From a virus: a DNA stretch of 30,900 nt. The stretch covers positions 1-30,900 of IMG/VR virus record IMGVR_UViG_3300035698_004590; one strand, 5' to 3'. Made by a program: the position numbers and the translations under genes. The notes beneath the pieces are model-generated. The model made no database searches. It saw nothing but the letters and a program-made list of their open reading frames with translations, and was not told the origin of the DNA. Shown here piece by piece: positions 30,066 to 30,900 of the stretch (the stretch's first letter is position 1; every line of letters begins with the position of its first letter).

Positions 30066-30325
30066 CATTTCTCCTTTCCTATCCTCTTTGCGATTGCTTT
30101 TGATACCCAATAATTTATCGGACCCATCCCTTTAGCACTCGATTCTATTATTTCCAATATCTCATTTATATCCGGCAACTCAGACAACCGCTCTGCCCTA
30201 TCCTTGTTGACGTAATGTGCTACCCAATGCCGCAACTCGCTACCTTTAATCAGAAAGCCTCCGGTGTCAGCAAGGCTCTCGATGATTTTCGCTGTTTCAT
30301 TTGTTGAAAGTTCAAAGTCTTGCAT
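30065..30325 (-). CDS. Hypothetical protein, 86 aa, related to its downstream neighbour
   Basis: An 86-residue helical protein with GAGGAG 8 bases before the ATG. Its second half (RLSELPDINEILEIIE...KAIAKRIGKEK) is a paralogue of the neighbour's second half. The first half (FELSTNETAKIIESLADTGG) is unique. The shared module LPD..EI...I...KAIA.RIGK may be a common interaction domain. It follows the Rad52-like gene by 12 bases. No known family is named. Confidence 0.65.
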   Translation of the reverse strand: MQDFELSTNETAKIIESLADTGGFLIKGSELRHWVAHYVNKDRAERLSELPDINEILEIIESSAKGMGPINYWVSKAIAKRIGKEK

Positions 30326-30337
30326 ATCACATCTCCT

Positions 30338-30900
30338 CTACATCGGCACATCGTCATCAAACTCGGGAACGTCCTGCTCCCCTAAGAACTCCACCTTAGT
30401 CGTTGCAATGTCTTTGAGCATCATGGTAAGTTCCTTCACGCCGGTGCCTTCGTACTTTTGAGTCAGCCACAGGAAGAATGCTTTTTTGCCACCGTCTGTC
30501 ATGCCACCCATTGCATCATTCAACTGCTTTTTAATCGGTGCTTTTTCAATGGCATCTTGGGCCTGTTCAGCATTCTTGATAGGCTCTTTCTTGGCCGGCT
30601 TTTTTTCGTCCTCTGTATCTTCATCACCGTGCAGAATTCCCTTATGCCACAAGTCTAAAGCGGCACCAAACCGCATAGCGGCATTCCTGAGAGCATCGCC
30701 AATGACTTCTTTCTCTCTGCTTCCGATCTCTTTGTAGGTTGACGCTTCCGCATGGCCGTAACCGATTCTTGTATGGCCGCATACAGTCAGTTTTATCCAC
30801 AAGCCACCCGATTTATCAAAGGCAGGTAATCCTTCTTCAGTAATGGCAAAAGGTTCCCATGCCCACAAAGGATCTGCATCAAGCAACCTGTCTGTCAAAG
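30338..30900 (-). CDS. Rad52-like single-strand annealing protein (5' end outside window)
   Basis: 187 codons to the window edge. Residues DADPLWAWEPFAITEEGLPA, GGLWIKLTVCGHTRIGYG, and EKEVIGDALRNAAMRFGAAL form the conserved core of a phage Rad52/Erf-type annealing family. A Lys/Asp-rich linker follows, then a helical C-terminal region and an acidic tail ending DDDVPM, as SSB-like acidic tips often do. It anneals complementary DNA strands in recombination and repair. The reading frame stays open at the edge, and the TTG at 30898 is unlikely to be the true start. Confidence 0.8.
   Translation of the reverse strand, partial: LTDRLLDADPLWAWEPFAITEEGLPAFDKSGGLWIKLTVCGHTRIGYGHAEASTYKEIGSREKEVIGDALRNAAMRFGAALDLWHKGILHGDEDTEDEKKPAKKEPIKNAEQAQDAIEKAPIKKQLNDAMGGMTDGGKKAFFLWLTQKYEGTGVKELTMMLKDIATTKVEFLGEQDVPEFDDDVPM

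Overview
The window is a contiguous piece of a short-tailed (podovirus-type) bacteriophage genome. It is about 95% coding, moderately AT-rich, and packed with start/stop overlaps. No tRNA, rRNA, integrase, transposase or CRISPR array is visible. The virion set follows the T7 gene order: small and large terminase, portal (head-tail connector), scaffold, major capsid protein, gp11-like and gp12-like tail tube/nozzle, DUF2833-type acetyltransferase fold, three internal virion/ejection proteins, and a T7-type tail-fibre anchor fused to a beta-helix spike. No single-subunit RNA polymerase is present, and a good sigma70-type promoter lies upstream of the packaging genes, so the phage probably relies on host RNA polymerase. 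A Gram-negative host is inferred from the T7-like ejection apparatus and the O-antigen-polymerase-like gene. The host genus cannot be told from the sequence.

Layout. (1) 1-3936, rightward: two unknown genes, then an AT palindrome and a 15-bp inverted repeat that folds into a tight three-way junction, then a DUF1376-like replication protein, a T7 gp4-like primase-helicase and four small genes, the last possibly frameshifted. (2) 3945-4971, leftward: a cassette of small unknown genes ending in an intrinsic terminator. (3) 4972-5357: intergenic region with a sigma70-type promoter and 12-bp direct repeats. (4) 5358-14844, rightward: terminases, several small genes, a possible carbohydrate-binding virion protein, a transglutaminase-like small protein, portal, scaffold, capsid and a small protein with a perfect Shine-Dalgarno. 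(5) 14851-14875: a GNRA-capped stem-loop. (6) 14892-16460: an O-antigen ligase/polymerase-like membrane protein with a helical C-terminal extension, a cargo gene placed between head and tail genes. (7) 16457-28535: tail, ejection proteins, a 30-residue membrane peptide, tailspike, holin candidate, M15 endopeptidase and DUF1353. (8) 30900-28498, leftward: a Rad52-like annealing protein (cut by the window edge), two related small proteins, a zinc-knuckle protein, DUF1367, an unknown protein, a RyR-domain protein and a possible Cys-rich small protein.

Replication and recombination functions sit at both ends of the window, on opposite strands. The rest of the genome (DNA polymerase, nucleases, regulators) presumably lies outside. 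The most unusual elements are the Wzy/WaaL-like gene behind a capsid-proximal stem-loop, the structured three-way-junction element before the replication genes, the transglutaminase-like protein next to the large terminase, and several small genes below usual annotation cut-offs.
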